Below are positions 1 through 13,600 of a stretch of DNA of 64,000 bases, in pieces. Origin of the DNA: Cristatella mucedo (taxonomy: Eukaryota; Bryozoa; Phylactolaemata; Cristatellidae); NCBI GenBank assembly GCA_009760855.2, contig WPIO01000030.1:4345001-4409000 (forward strand), given 5' to 3'. The position numbers and the translations under genes were made by a program. A model generated the notes under the pieces. The model worked only from the letters and a program-made list of their open reading frames with translations, did not search any database and was not told the DNA's origin. How positions within the stretch are numbered: the first letter of the stretch is position 1; every line of letters starts with the position of its first letter.

Positions 1-676
1 AATTACTAAGAATAGGAGAGTTCAACTACAATTAACAGCTGCCACATGTTTCGATATTCATATGTTGAAGCTCAAGGACTATGTGCAATGAGTAACCTCA
101 ACACATTTCATCATTTGGTTCCATATAGGCACTAGTTTGGAAGTTATGTCGTGCAGACAAAATTTGAGTATTGCACTTTTCGTGAAATGATGAGGCCACA
201 GGATTCGAACTAATATTTCTTCTACTGAAAGTGGAAGGCACTGTGATGCTGCATATATAAAAAGTTAAAACTCGAGAAGTAAAAAATTTAAATACGACAT
301 GAAGAGTCAGCGATGAAGAGAAAACTGTGTTGCTGCCCAGCAATAAGGATTGATTCCCACAAGTATAAGAGGAAAAATGCTACCGGCAAAACGATTCTCT
401 GGCAATCGGTTCCACACCACAAATTAGCCAGAAACAAACAGATGTGCCAGCATACTCAGTGTGTACAGAATACATGTTTTGCAGACTCAAACCCAGTTAC
501 ACGGTCTTGAGGCAGAAATAGCCGATGCCACATTTTAAAAGAGGCATACAAACGAGTATCCCTAATAGCCATGAACAAATGTAAACTTGTCAAGACAACG
601 TTTTGGCCCACATACAGTGTATGTGCACAAATAAACTGTAGACAATATTCATACCACATAAAAAATGTATACTCAC
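1..676. other. NF1 intron, no exon seen
   Basis: Downstream part of the intron after exon 24. I searched both strands for the expected continuation of the GAP domain (a VSPYEAG-like segment) and saw none, and no recognisable repeat. Confidence 0.6.
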
Positions 677-801
677 CAAGAGCTGGGTTAATAAAACGCA
701 GGAAGACAACAGTGCCGACGGCATGAACACTATCTTCCATTAAATGGGCGTTGACCACCTGGCTTAGGTGAAACAGCATATTCCTTAGTTGGGGTGGAAA
801 T
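677..801 (-). CDS. NF1: NF1 exon 24 (FLR motif)
   Basis: Acceptor attgttgtag|A, donor GCTCTTG|gtgagt (phase 1). Encodes FPPQLRNMLFHLSQVVNAHL then AVGTVVFLRFINPAL. The FLR-F-INPA motif, whose Arg is at 696-698, stabilises the GAP active site. The human exon boundary after YQ (site of alternative exon 23a) falls inside this exon with no intron. The next exon is outside the window. Confidence 0.96.
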
Positions 802-1547
802 CTACAACAATTGGTGCAATAACTCAGCTGAAGCAAGCAACAACTGGATTATCTCGTTACACACCGAAATGCTCAGGAACCAGCGGTAGTGAAGTTAAAT
901 GCCACAAACCGAGTAAGCAGCACGAGCATTCAGATATACCTGTCGGTGGAGTTCACAATGCCGTTGAAAACCTTCTGAGTTAGCAGCATGAGGTTACGGG
1001 TATTGTCCTCCAACTGCTTCATGTTATTTGCCTCCAGCCTGAGCGAATGGGGGGAAAAGAACGAAAACGTATGCAATTCCTAAAGTCAAAGACCTACTGC
1101 TCATACTGCAGCAAATTGAAAATGGGTGCTAGCAAAAGAAAACAACTGCACTAAAGGGGCTCAACAGGTTCTCCCTTCGGCCAACCTAAAAGAAAGATAC
1201 CCCTATAGGTAAATGCAAATGCTTTCTTCCGCTAAAAAGAAAATAAATTGTTGCTATCCACGACCCTTCACGCGGCCATGCAGGTACAACCAGGGGCAAA
1301 CGATAGTGAGACAAGGATTAGTCTCGGTGCCCTCGGGCACCTAGCTGGCAGATACCGGCACCTCTCAAAGTGCAGCATGTTCTTTTCAACCATTAGCTCA
1401 ACCAGAGGGAGGCAGCACGAGATGCACATTTAATTACTGAAAAAAGTGTGACTAACGGTTCGATCTTTCACTTGCAACTTTCTCTTGATGCCAGCAGACC
1501 ACACACTGTCTAAGTGCAATTCTATATGCTGCCTACCTGATAAATCA

Positions 1548-1646
<99 letters not shown>

Positions 1647-4600
1647 CGCACTCACTGTCAAGTTGTGCAAAAAATACTCCATAGTGTTTGGGACGTCGTA
1701 AAAAAAGTACTCTGTCGCTCCTGTCTCATATTACAGGTAAAATTAACCTATTCCTGCTCCCTCCGACGGTCACCAATGAGCCGGCATCTAGTTCCACGGG
1801 GGACGCTAACGAGAGCAAATGGAAAATGAATGCTTGATAATTCAGCATTGCAACTCTGCCACAGTAGCAGAGAAGGTTCATATGAAGACAATCGACCCCG
1901 GGTATTTAACAACCGGCCAGACTCTAGCATTTAGGCTGTACACCAGCGACACCCTAGACCGTATAGTGAGCAACTATCTAGCAACTCGAGGTCGATGGCA
2001 TGCCATGCTGATTCCTGCCCGCTTCCGTGAATCTTTGACACTCGAGAAGGAAAGCTGCATAGTCTAGGCTGCTAAGAAGAGGAGGCTCGTCTACATCCAT
2101 CCTGACACATGGGCATTTGTGGTGCAAGTAACAGCAGCATTTTTTTCGTAGCAACTGGTTTCCCATTTTCCCTCACTTATGGCTATATAGCAGGCAAAAC
2201 AGAGATGCTAACCCGGACTGGACAAGCATGATCACTTTTTTATATGAGAAAATGTGTTGCCAGACTGACAGATGCAATTTGATTCAGAGCTAACCGGCCT
2301 GGTGCTCAGCGGGCAAAGCAACAAGCGCAAAATGCTACAGCTAGCGTGAAGGCACTGAAAAGGGATCTATGCAAAAAACCTGGTTCCATGTCAGGTTAAA
2401 TCAACATGTGCTACAGTTTGGAAAGAAAATAATGATGACCAGAATAAAAGCATTTTTAGAGCATCCTATGATGAATAAAATTCTCTCTAAACACTTCATT
2501 TTTAGTTAAAACGGAAGCATATAGATTAATTAGTAACATGCAGATAGTAGCGGCTAATTGCTGTAGATGAAGCAATGACAAAAAGTGAACAAAAGCGATG
2601 ACAAAGGGTGCCGTACAAATTTTTTTCCAAATACAGAATCACCGGGGTGCCTGCCGGTGAGAGTCACTCTCTGAAACATGATCGCTCGAGTGAGGGTCAA
2701 CATCAGCGCTGCCTATCTACCGTTCGAGACTACCGTTCATCGCGACAGAGCAAAAGGCTTAGAGCAGTGGCTTTAATTTTCCACTCACAAGCTTGAGCTG
2801 AATCGCATGGTGCTGCCTGAATGCATGCTCTAGTTGGGCAATCGAGTCTCGAGCTGAACCATTTCGCGTGCTGTGGTTGGCGACCACAGGCAGCTTTCAC
2901 TGCTCGACTTGAAATGACTCCCACGAGCAGTCGTCTACATTGCTGCTGCTCGGTACCCCTGATCGACCAGAGGTAAGATGCTTGTTCTTCACGACCCAGG
3001 TGGTGAGTTCGAATCCTGCCCACCAAGCGGTGGTGGTGGCAGTTTGGGCTCTTCTACCGCTATACAAATGAGGCTGCTGCATCAGCTAACCTTTTGTTTT
3101 GTTTTTATTGACTGAATGCATGCTTGGCAATGGCAATACCGTGCACAATTGTAGCACGCATAAGCACATGAAGGACGGCTTGCACTCGGAGCTGTAGAGA
3201 GAACTTTCTTCTTAAACTTTCGTCATTTTTGTCTTTAATGGGGTGACTAGATAATATCCATAAGGTATTGAGACAGTTACATTCCCATGCATGACCAGAC
3301 TCCTTCTGGTGCTGACCAAGCAGCATTAGAAAGATTAATAAAGGCAACCCGGCGCCCAGCTGCAGAAAGCTGAAGGATTGTCACAATGGTAGGCAACCAC
3401 AGCATTAAAAGTAAAGAAAAGCTATCAAATCAAAAAGCCTTATTTATATAGCAGCAGTCAAAGAGCCTTTGAGGCTATTAAACGCTTGCTGTAGGCAAAA
3501 AAACAGATTACCTGCTGCAGGACTCGATTGCACGACCTGGGTCGTGAAGAAGTGCAAGCACCTTACCCCTGGGCTAAGACCTAGAGGCATAGACTTCTCC
3601 TCGATCACTAAAACCCAGCTAGCAAGCAGTACCCTTTCCATCATCAATCAGGAGCTTTGTAGTCAAACAATCAGCCGATTGCATACACACTTGAGCACTA
3701 ACGCAGGCTTAAGAGCCTAGCCCCAAAGACTGCACTGTAATTTTATGGCATTGGCAATGTGTGGCTCGGTGAGCAGTATGCAACCAGGATGAACACAAAA
3801 GGGCCTTCCAGTAGCAGCATGAATGTTGTATGATAGTCCTGGCAGCCTTGCAAACTAAGTCTTAAAAACTGGCTAGACATTTGCCTAATCGAAGACTGAT
3901 GGAAATGAAGGTCAGAGCAATCGAAGCACAGACTATGGTAGGCATTACCTTGAGGGGTCAATCTCGTAGGAGACCGAGTGGTGCATGTCTGCTTCGTTCA
4001 TGTCCTTGACGAATGGTGCGAGGACATCGCGTAAATAGCTTTGCCCATACATCTTGAAGCAGAAAGACATAATTTTTATGGCTAATCCGCTTCCTCTAAA
4101 TAGGGTCTGCATACCATCGCTATCAGATGACACTTCTCTTGAGAACATGTTCCAGAATAACTGATGCAACAGTCGCTTTGCATCAAACAGGGTCACCAAT
4201 ACTCGTGCAAGCTCATCCTACAAACAAACAAGTAATGGTGAGCTACTGAAAGGCACAGTCAATAATTTGCCAAGCTGTGAACGTTTGCCTGAGAATGGCA
4301 CTTACCACATGCTGGGAGTGTACAACAGTGGCTAGGGCTGTCGCAATGGGTAACTCTCCGTTATCACCAATCATAGTGACAAGCTCAACCAAGCGGTCAT
4401 ATCTGTCTGTAAGCGCAGTTTCCGCAAGAGTTTCGAATTCTGTGCCTTGCTGCAATATCTTAGTGAGGACTTCCATAAAGGCCGCGCGAGTCTGTGGATC
4501 ACGATGGTAACCAAGACCTAGGTACAGAGGTGCGTGACCGTGCAGCAAGAGAAAGAGACGTCAGGGTACAGAAATCTGATAATGGCAAATAACTTTGAAA

Positions 4601-7600
4601 ACGCATGTACAGACTATTAACTATATGTAATTAGCACAGAGTGCGAGCATGCATCAGGAGTAGAGGCACAATAGCCGATCTCGATGCAATCAGCAAGCGA
4701 TATCTTACTGACCATCTCGATGCAATTACTAAGCAATACCTTACTGACCTCACGGTCAGTATACACGACGAGGTACATTCAGCAGTAGTAGGCCCTGCTG
4801 AGCACTCGACAGCCAGTGGGTCAGTGGCTTCACAGATTACGAAAATGGCAAGCATAAAAATGCACAGAAAGGTCTTACAGCTCAAACAGAAATTGGCTAA
4901 ATACATGACAGCAAACACACTATTCGACACGTAACACCAACTAGTTGAGCCAGCTGAGTGGCAGAGCACACTGCACAACCAATGGCTAACAATGACTCAC
5001 CGATGGAGTGCATAAGTCCACTGTCAATGTTTGCACTCAGCAAGTTGCTCATCGCTTGCACGGTGCAGTTACGAAGGTCAGCCAACCGGGACTTGGCACC
5101 AGCAGAAGCCACTGCCCCAGTAACGTTGGCCGCGTTTGAGCTGGTCATGCTAATGGATCCCATCGAGCCGGACATAGACCCGGCTGGAATCATGGAACGA
5201 TGCTGGTAGTGCTGAAGCTGTTGTTGCTGCTGCAGTTGTTGCAGCTGTTGCTGCTGCTGCAGCTGCTGTTGCTGCGATATCTGCAGCTCGGGTTTGGACG
5301 TATCTAACTCTTCAGAGCACTCATTTAGAAGTCTCATAAAAAGTGTGAAGTACCTACACGATTAAAAATGTGTGGTGGAGGATTTCTAGGAGCACGTTGG
5401 TCAAACCGAAACAACCACATAGCAAGCAACGCACCACATCTCCCACTGGAAACCAAAAGAGATGGCAGTAACAGACATAGGGCTTTGCCATCAGGCAACA
5501 ACAATATCAGCAACTGAAGGTTGATAGCAGCTTAATTCAGCTAAAAGCACAGAGCTAGCAACCTATTTGTAAGTCAGAAATCCAAGTTTTTCTGGTGCCT
5601 CAGTATTAAATAGTATTATAGTGTCTTGATAACAACATACCAGAGAGTAACACAACCTTACTTTGAGGCTAAGATTAGCACGAATAATGTTGTGGCAAAT
5701 CACCAATACACATCATTTCTAATCAAATACAACTGGTTTGTGATTGAGTTATATACAGCTTCTGGTTGGAGCATTAATTCCGTATTTTAAAGCTGTGAAG
5801 ATTGACTCACAATGGAATGGATAAAAATGGAAGAGACCAGGACACTCGGTGGTGATAGAGACTGTTTGCCAGCCGGTTAGTAATAGCAGCTGGGCCTCAG
5901 CGAAGCATGCTTACATGTATGGTTTTTAATTTCAAATTGCATTCTCCGACGACAGTTTGTAAGTAGCAACTTTTCCAACTATTTTTTGTGTGACAACTGT
6001 GCCTCCGCCAGCAAACCTGGGGGAAAATGTCTGGTTAATGGCACTCAGCTAGTTAAAACTCAGAGAACTCGTTGCCGGGCTTTTTGCTACGATTGCTAGA
6101 GCAAGTCGGAACAAGTAAGGTACTTATTACGTGCTGTCGTTGGGCTCCTCATTTATTGCTAATGCCAATGCTGTGTAGGTACTTATGCACTTGCTTAATA
6201 ATAGCTACCAATGTGCAGGGTCTTTTATGTACTCTTTAAATAGTTTGCATTAAAGTGGGGTTTGTTGGTACAATGCATTTCAATGGTTTGTAACGTGTTT
6301 ACCAACTTATCTAACGGTCATTTATACGGGTGGGTTCTTTGCACTGTCATCATTCAACCGGGTACAACGATTGCTCCCAAAGCCTGGAACTCCCTCCCGA
6401 CCTGCGTCAGAACATCCCCTGACCTGACCACATTTAAAAGGAACCTAAAAACACACCTATTTAGGACAGCATTTAGTGGGTCCCTGTGATTCGTCCTTCA
6501 TGTGCTTATGCGTGCTGACACTATGCATGCTGCCACTAACCACATTCGCATGCTGACCCTGTGCATGTCACCCCTAACCATATTATTCATTTCGTTTGTT
6601 TTTCAAGAATGATTTTACTTACCATTCAATTGCATTTCACTTTACAGCAAATGTAAAGCGCCTAGAGAGAGATTGAGTTCTCTGAGGGCGCTTTATCAAG
6701 TGAATTATTATTATTATTATTATATTACCCTGGGTCAGTCTTTGGACATGTTACATGCTGAATTGGTTCGAAACTGGGACAGTTAATCTTGGCTACAGTC
6801 TACCAGTCGGTGAGCCGCTGCAGCTGAGCCTTTGTCCAGCTATTGGTGAGCCGTGAAGGCACACTAGGTAAGGCGGTTGCTTTTCACGACCTCGGGAGCA
6901 AGGTCGTGGGTTCGAATCCTGCAGTGGGCGATCCTTTATTGCCAGTGCAAGCAGTGCCGATAGCCGTGAACGCTCTTCTGTTGGTATGCAAAAGAGGTTG
7001 TTAAATCAGCTGGTATGTGCTGATAAGTACAGTCATTAAGTTTCAAATTGAACATCGTATATAGGCGATTAATTGCAGGTGCACACTAGTTGAGTAGGCC
7101 AGCAAAGCAGAATGCAATGGCATTCATCACTACATCTGAGCTCGCTAATCTTTTAATATAGCTGTTACTATGCTGAAGTAATATACCATCACTGCTTGGC
7201 TGGTCAATTGCTTATCCATCAAATGCACATGTAAACATGGATGCAATCAGCACAAGTGAGATTTTCTAACTCGTTCGTGATATACATTCAATCACTGGCT
7301 GCTGTTATAACCACTCATGCCATTAGATAAGCACGACACAGTTTTCTTTACAGCAGCAGTCAAGGCAAAATAAGTGTAACCATAGAAATGCATGCACGGT
7401 CCACATTAGCCTAGTAAAAGGCCTTTGACTTATAACTTAGTCGCCTTTGAATAATTGAATAATTCAAGGGCCCAAGGAATGAAGCATGTTAACAAAGCAA
7501 GAACAGAACAAAGAACAAAGCAAGAACAGAGATTACAGTGAGAACCAGCAAGTAACGAAGTATCACCGAGGCCACGAAGGCCACCTAGTGTCAACAAGGA

Positions 7601-10600
7601 GCATGTGCGCAGCATGCTAGCAACAGTAAAGCATCTGATACATAGAACTATGACTTCAGCCAACACCATTGCAATGCCACTAGATGCCTGATCACACGAG
7701 AAATTAACTAAAATGGTACCATAATGCACAGATCTAGAAAAGGAGGAATGGTTTGACTGAGAACATCTGGGCAAGATGAACGTCAGACCAGAATGCAGTA
7801 CAAGACAGCAGCCTGGTGACTGCACGAGACAGCTGACTGGTGACAGCCATGGCACCAGAATTGAATCATGCGGTCATCTGTGCAGTACAGTGATATTGTA
7901 AAAGTAATAAGGATATCTAAAAAGAACCTGGATTATATCTAAATTATGGTTTTACAAGAAGTAAATGACACTACTGGTAAATCAAAAAATATAGCAACAT
8001 GGGGAAAAGTTATTAACCAAGACCAGATTTACCGTAGGTTGTACATCGTAGCAAGACAGACAGCGAGTTTGAAGAACAAGGTGCAAACACGATTTATCAG
8101 GATGTGGATGGTGAGTGTCAGTTGCATCACCCCACCTAGTCATTTGACCGACATGAGCATGAAACACAAAAAAGACTTTAGCAGAGAGTGCACTAGTTTA
8201 TGGGTTTGGGAAATGCTCACTTAACATAATAAGTTAAAGCTAACCAAATGTTAATGGCGACGGCAACAATCAAAGGTTTGTGACCATGAAAGAGTTGGCC
8301 ACAAAACAATTGGTAAGAAGATGGTAGGCATATTCGTGCATACTTCTGAAATAGTTGCGACTTGGCCTCCATGAGATCACCACGGTCACTCTCCTCTGGT
8401 TGTAAGGGCAGAGCTGATAGCAGCAAAGCCACGGCCTCCATGGACGCAAGATCAAGATCACGTGGAGTAGTTTTATTGCCATCGCTTTGGCCGAGTTCAG
8501 CTGGGGAGTTACCCATGGTCCAATCTGTAAGATACTCGACCAACTTGTTCCTGAACTTCATTTCCTGCCGAAAGGTCAGGTCATCACGACGCTGCATCAT
8601 CACTTGTACAAGCTGGCAAAGCTTGATTTTAATCTGTAGGTCGTGCTGTCCCGATCGAAGATAGCGAACATATCTATAAAATTGAGACTTTTCTGGTTGT
8701 GACTGAACATTTGCATCAAGAGTCAGCAGGAAATGAACATCTCTTATGGACTGGTCTCTTGTGCATACCTTACAATGGCCAACATCAAAGGCTCGATTCC
8801 AGCTTGGCCCAGATGTTCACCAGGCTGCTCGCTTTTATAATTGTCTAGTATATTCTTGGTAATGATGATGATATTCTCAATAAACTGGGTATTGATGTCT
8901 GTGACGTTAGCCTTCATTGAGAACAAATCAACGCATGTTAATATTATGAAGTGACAAACTATAGATCAGCAGAGAAGCTCAAACTATAGCCCCTGGGTCT
9001 TCACCCAGGAGGTAAGGTGCTCGCTTCTCACGACCTGGGTCATGGGTTCGAGACCTGCAGTGGGCTATCTTTTATTGTCCATTGCAAGCACTGATGATAG
9101 CCGTAAAAGCTCTTCTACTGCTATACAAATGAGCCAGCTGGTAAAATCACCAAACCTTTTATGCCCGTGGGTCTTAGCCTGGGAGGTAAGGTGCTCACTC
9201 TTACAACCCAGATCGTGAGTTCGAGTCCTGCAGTGGGCGACCCTGCATTTTCACTGCAAAGGGAGGTGATAGCCATGAAAGCTCATTTGCTGCTATGTAA
9301 ATGAGGCTGTTAAATCAGTGTACCTTAGTAGTATTCATCCACAGAATAGAGGAATACGCATTAGACGATCGGAAATGAAAAAGAAATGGCAAGCATACTT
9401 CACTCGAGCACAAGCACATGCATTATTGTGATCCAATTCCTGCTCCACTCACAGACTTTTGAGATATTGTATTCTTAAACTTAACTCACTGTCCTTCCAA
9501 CCCATTTTGTCTTATAAATAACCAAAATGTAACATAAATTGTAGGCACAGCATAAAACTTAAATCTGGGGCTGGGCTTCTTTTAAGTCACATAATATGAT
9601 GTGACTTTGAACTACGTTGCAAAAGTAGAAGTTTGGTCGGATAATAATGGTTGTAATTAGACTGGAATGTGAGCAGTACTAGCATCCATACTCAGGTCAG
9701 GCTTACTAAGTGTATTCACACCTTAGTAAGCGTTCGACTGTCGAAGATTCGACAGTTCATTCACGATCTTTAATAGATTTCACAAGGCCATTAAAAAGGG
9801 ACCTGTGTGATGGACCTGAGTGAGCATCAACTTGCTACTCACTTCCTCGACTGCCCTCGTCTCATCTATGCCTCCAACTTTCTCTCTGCTGCCTGAGATG
9901 GAGCCTGTTGGCTACCGAATGCCTCTCAGACTTTGAGTGCCCTATATAAAACTCTCAAACAAACATCCACTTAGTCCTTGTGGCTAATCACTTAGTCCTT
10001 GTGGTTGCATGTGTTTATAGGTGAAGATATATTATAGATATATATATATATATATATATATTATGTAAATTATGTATATTACATGTCATGTCTGCAATAT
10101 GTCAAGTTCTCTAGTGGCTGCACCTCGTCAATCTTCGCATAGGTGGCCAAGTCAGCCCGTTTGCATGATGAAAATCGTAGTTCAGGCATTCCGAGTCCTT
10201 TTTGTATTGATAAATATGATAGCTGAGAATAGCATATTTGAGAATAGCATATATGTATTGCACATACATATAATTGGTTTATATGGAATGCTGTATTCGG
10301 GAGTGTATTTGAAAACAGCATTGGCAAATGCAAGTAATAAAATCTTTGACAGCATCTTACTCTCCTTCACAGTCGGGCGTATATTAAAAGATCTAAAATC
10401 ACGAACAGCTGGCTGGCAAAATCATGTAATGCATACGAACCTGTCCATTCTGATCGAAGAACTTGTCAACCTGCTGCTTGATCTGCTCGAACAATATGGG
10501 AAATACAGCCTGGTTCAGCTCATGGCCAAAGAATTCTTTAACGTGTTTCTGTATCTGTGGCCCGAACTTATCATTGCTGCAGATGAGAAGCTTAAGAAGA

Positions 10601-13600
10601 CTTCCTATGAACCTGGGGCAGTAAAAATGAGACCCATCAAAGCATGACATGTAAAAGGATATCGAATGATATTTGACTGGTGGCTGTACCGATTAGGGTC
10701 GGCACATCAATTAGGGGAATAAGAGGCTTTCAATATGAAAATAACTTCTCGGGGACCCAAACTTACTTTTGGAAGCAGTTGTTAGGGCTCTCGTCTGAAA
10801 GCGGTGTAATAGACGACTCCCAGGCGGGAGAGTGTCTCACAACTGACGGCGACTGGCCCCTAATGAGCATAAGGAACAATCAAAATCATTCTGTTTGAAT
10901 GGCAGAACACGTTGCAGGGTTGATTAGGCCTGACACGCTGACTGCTTAGCAATATTCCGACTTACTCAGGCAGGCCGCTGTATTGCAGATCAGTTGTACT
11001 ATTGAGCATGGCAATGCTCTGCTTTCTTTCTGAGATGTAGCGTTCAGGATGCTTCAGGCAGACAGATCCAAGGGCACAGAGAAAGCCTGTCATGTTTGCC
11101 CATTCGTTCACCTGGTCTTGAAGCTAATAATAATAATAATAATAATAGTAAAAATACGGTAATATCGTGCCCTAAGAAAATTAATCTATCTAGGCACTTT
11201 ACATGTGCTGCAAAGCAAGCAAAAGCAGGTATTTTTACCGTTTCACTAATTAAGCTAAATTATAATAATACTAAAGCATTTGCATAGCATGCTGAGTGGA
11301 ACTGAATCATTTTTTGAAAAGGAAGGATGTCAATTGGTTAGCCAAATCTACCACTAAGGCAGACTAAAGGCTGTGAAGAACATGTAGGTTTTAGTGTATT
11401 TTTAAATGTCGTCCAATCAGCAGATAGCGTGATGTCAGCAGGTTGTTAGTTTCAGGCTCTGGGAGCACAGTAACTGAAGGCACGGTCTCAACAGATTTGA
11501 AGTTACTTAGGGGCACAACCAAATGATCGGAATCAGAAGAGCGGGTAGCGTGACTGGAAGCTTATAAGAACCTAACGGTCAGTGACAAAATCTACAAGTC
11601 GAGTATGAATACACATGGTGCACACCTCAAAGAAAAAGGATGCATATTTCTGCAAAAGAAGACAGCAGCAAGCCTGCGGACACTTCATATCATACATATC
11701 TTACTCATCGATCAAGAGCAAGAAGTAATATTTTAGCATTGAGCTTAAACTGCGGTAAGCAACTATGGCTGCTTACACCAAGTTCATGGTCAGTGCTCTG
11801 CTGTGACACCTTCCGCTTCATGGTGACTGCACCTTCAACAGCCTTAGGGTAGCTCTCCAAAGCACCAGTGGCACCCTGCCAGTTGCAAGTAAACGTCGTG
11901 ATCCAAGCCTGTAGAAATAGCAGAGTAAAAACAGTTACGCAGAATTACAAGAGCCAGCTGCTAATTGCCGAAATTCAAATAACTAACATGTCTCATTTAA
12001 TCAACTGTCGCCTAATAAACCAGCTGCAGAGACCAGCCAGGCTGTTTCCACAAATCAAATTTCTTATGCTAGGGTCTACTTAGCGATCTTAGTGACAAAC
12101 GCAAAAATGAAAAAGAATGATTGTTCCACATGGCCAACTGACCGTCCAAATGATTGACTGCTATAGCAACGGAAAAGGACCTGTCATGAATAATAGGTCC
12201 ATCTTAATAAGCAGGCACCAGATGAGCTGCCGATCTGAAGAAATCAGAATAAGAAAAGCAGACTATGTGTCAGCATTTGCAGGTATAAGGAGGGTATATA
12301 ATGACACTGCCTGGTATAGATCCGGTATTTTTTACCTGGTGCAGGCATAAGCAGGTGAATTACCAAGCTGTTCCCAACAAAGTGGCTACTAATCACAAGT
12401 GATATAAAAACGAAGTTAAGAACAAGTGTAAAGAGGTAACCGAACATGGAACGACCTTTTATGGGTGCACCATAAGTTTGAGCAACCGGCAAAACTTACT
12501 GCTAAGTTTCCGGATTTCTATGGTGAGTCATCCTATACTGCTGTCAGGAAGCATTACTTTGCATGCAAATACAGTCACGATGATAAATAAATAAATACAA
12601 TTTATTTGTATAGTGCCCTAAGAGAACTCAATCTCTATTCAGATGCTTCCCATGTGCCACGGGGCTCGGGCCCCGACCTCGGTCCTCACACGCATTCACC
12701 TTGACCTTGGTCGAGGCGAGCGCCTTAAACACTGGGCTAAGCCAGCGCTTCTCGAATCACCCTGTGTATGCCTGTTAGCCTGGACACCTTGATCCTCGTG
12801 TACATTTCCAGGCTATGAAAAATTCTCCCAGCAAAAAGTGGGCTTTCTTCCTGTTGCTAAATAAAATCTAGCCATCTCAGGGGCATTGCACTAGGAATAC
12901 CTACACTGTGTACTATGTCAAAGTATTTATATTGGTTCTAAATACCTTACATGTGATAAGAGAGTTTTGGCATTAAGTGCAGTACAACAGCCCCATAATA
13001 GCACTCCATTGCTTCTAAATTTACTTTTTCCTTAACTAACAGTCTTTTGAACGCAGTACTCGTGGTATATACTTCCCGAATGGTACGTTTCACATTTGCT
13101 CTCCTAGCAATATTAAAAATTGTGAACAGATTCATCAGTCCACACAACTCTTTGCCAATCAGTTTAAGTCAAGCGGGCATGGTCACTTGCTGGCTTCAGG
13201 CGGATTAATTCTTGCTTTTTTAGAAAGTTAAGGCTTGTGATAAGCACTCCTAGAAAGTATATCTTGCTGGCATAACCTCTACAGAATGCTCTGCTGAGCC
13301 ATGCCGCAAGTTGAGGTGTCTAAGCAACACTTCTGCAGGAGCAAATCTGTTCTTCGAAGCTTGTGTTTGTATGATCCTACTATCCAGACCGTTCGTCAGC
13401 TTAGGTCGACCAAACTGCTCTTGCGTTTTCCATTGTTCCGAGTTGCAACTGCTTCCCAATGTAGTAGCATAGGCTCCTTGGAAATTGCAAGCATTTTAGC
13501 AATGTATAAATTGTTGTAGCCTGCTATTTGCTAACGCTCAGATTTTTGCTTTCGCTAAGATGAAAATCGCCCTTGCTTTGCCTATCTCTCAACGCAACTC

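Noticed and set aside
9000-9240. Possible tRNA genes (B-box-like gttcgag/gttcgaat motifs here and elsewhere)
   Set aside because: Repeated many times with the same non-tRNA body and no intact acceptor stem; these are SINE heads.
10072-10647. 191-codon plus-strand open frame
   Set aside because: It is the antisense of NF1 exon 17 and flanking AT-rich intron. Its protein resembles no family, while the minus strand encodes clear neurofibromin.
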